Translations under genes and position numbers: made by a program
From: Pseudophaeobacter profundi
Lineage (GTDB): Bacteria > Pseudomonadota > Alphaproteobacteria > Rhodobacterales > Rhodobacteraceae
DNA: 64,000 nucleotides
NCBI RefSeq assembly: GCF_029697505.1
Contig: NZ_JARJEF010000004.1
Coordinates: forward strand, 248,001 to 312,000
Reading direction: 5' to 3'
Part shown: one piece after another, positions 63,868 through 64,000 of the stretch
How the letters are laid out: each line of letters starts with the position of its first letter
Numbering within the stretch: the stretch's first letter is position 1
The notes under the pieces: model-generated
The model's database searches: none
Seen by the model: only the letters and a program-made list of their open reading frames with translations
What the model was told of the DNA's origin: nothing

Positions 63868-64000
63868 CTATAGCGGCCAGAGAAAGGGAATAATTACCGA
63901 AGCCAGGAGCCCGACACTTAGGTTCAGCGGGATGCCGACGCGCAGGAAATCGGTGAACTTATACCCGCCCGGACCATAGACCAGCATATTTGTCTGATAG
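63868..64000 (-). CDS. SLC13-type permease, C-terminal end (partial)
   Basis: Only the last 44 residues are in the window: [34 protein letters not shown] and IIPFLWPL, then a stop at 63868. The QTN...VYGPGGYxFxDFLRxGxPL signature is the final transport helix pair of SLC13/DASS permeases and parallels the end of the permease at 60033-61808 ([23 protein letters not shown]). The rest lies beyond the right edge. Confidence 0.85.
   Translation of the reverse strand, partial: YQTNMLVYGPGGYKFTDFLRVGIPLNLSVGLLASVIIPFLWPL

Overview
The window looks like chromosomal DNA of a marine alphaproteobacterium of the Roseobacter group (Rhodobacterales). It is GC-rich. Its gene set fits that group: propionyl-CoA carboxylase and methylmalonyl-CoA mutase with an ScfR/PccR-type regulator, a betCBA/betI choline cluster, a malic enzyme fused to a phosphotransacetylase domain, an hda-like gene followed by ppx, and many small lineage-specific lipoproteins. 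The species is not named because no phylogenetic marker was compared.

Layout. 1-2.4 kb: an envelope-type protein cut by the window edge and a SPOR-domain protein. 2.5-6.1 kb: nucleoside salvage genes cdd-deoA-deoB-upp, all on the minus strand. 6.3-10.8 kb: a VOC/double-cupin protein, maeB and a CbiX-like protein. 10.9-16.7 kb: a small integrative element in the 3' end of tRNA-Cys. It has 62-bp direct repeats at both ends, candidate integrase arm sites, a tyrosine recombinase with a small overlapping gene, and an AT-richer cargo: a coiled-coil two-helix membrane protein, a DUF4145-like protein, two small membrane proteins, a MITE-like repeat and a nuclease fragment. 16.7-23.1 kb: the frameshifted tail of a second integrase, then a SAM-cyclase-ATPase-TPR signalling protein, a DUF4242 protein and an FAD oxidase, up to tRNA-Leu. 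This may be an older layer of the same hotspot.

23.3-33.4 kb: hemN, proS, an AI-2E-family permease, hda, ppx and assorted housekeeping or conserved genes. 33.5-48.4 kb: the propionate region. mcm, pccA and pccB lie on the minus strand among small conserved genes; an RTX metalloprotease and a Bcr/CflA-type exporter follow; then comes pccR. TTTGCAAA-type boxes precede both pccB and pccR, so the regulator probably controls the carboxylase and itself. Propionyl-CoA would flow through PccAB to methylmalonyl-CoA and through Mcm to succinyl-CoA; the epimerase is not in the window.

48.5-54.6 kb: ydcH, then betA, betB and betC on the minus strand with betI divergent. Choline-O-sulfate would go to choline, betaine aldehyde and glycine betaine. 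54.7-64 kb: a DMT permease, a divergent LysE/ArgO-type exporter and ArgP-like regulator pair, an iodotyrosine-deiodinase-like nitroreductase, a ClpP-like membrane protein, yebC, and a KstD-like flavoprotein between two SLC13-type permeases (the second cut by the window edge).

The likeliest place for an undescribed system is the tRNA-Cys element. Its ends, recombinase and probable arm sites can be read directly, but its cargo has no assignable function. A defence role is only a hypothesis.
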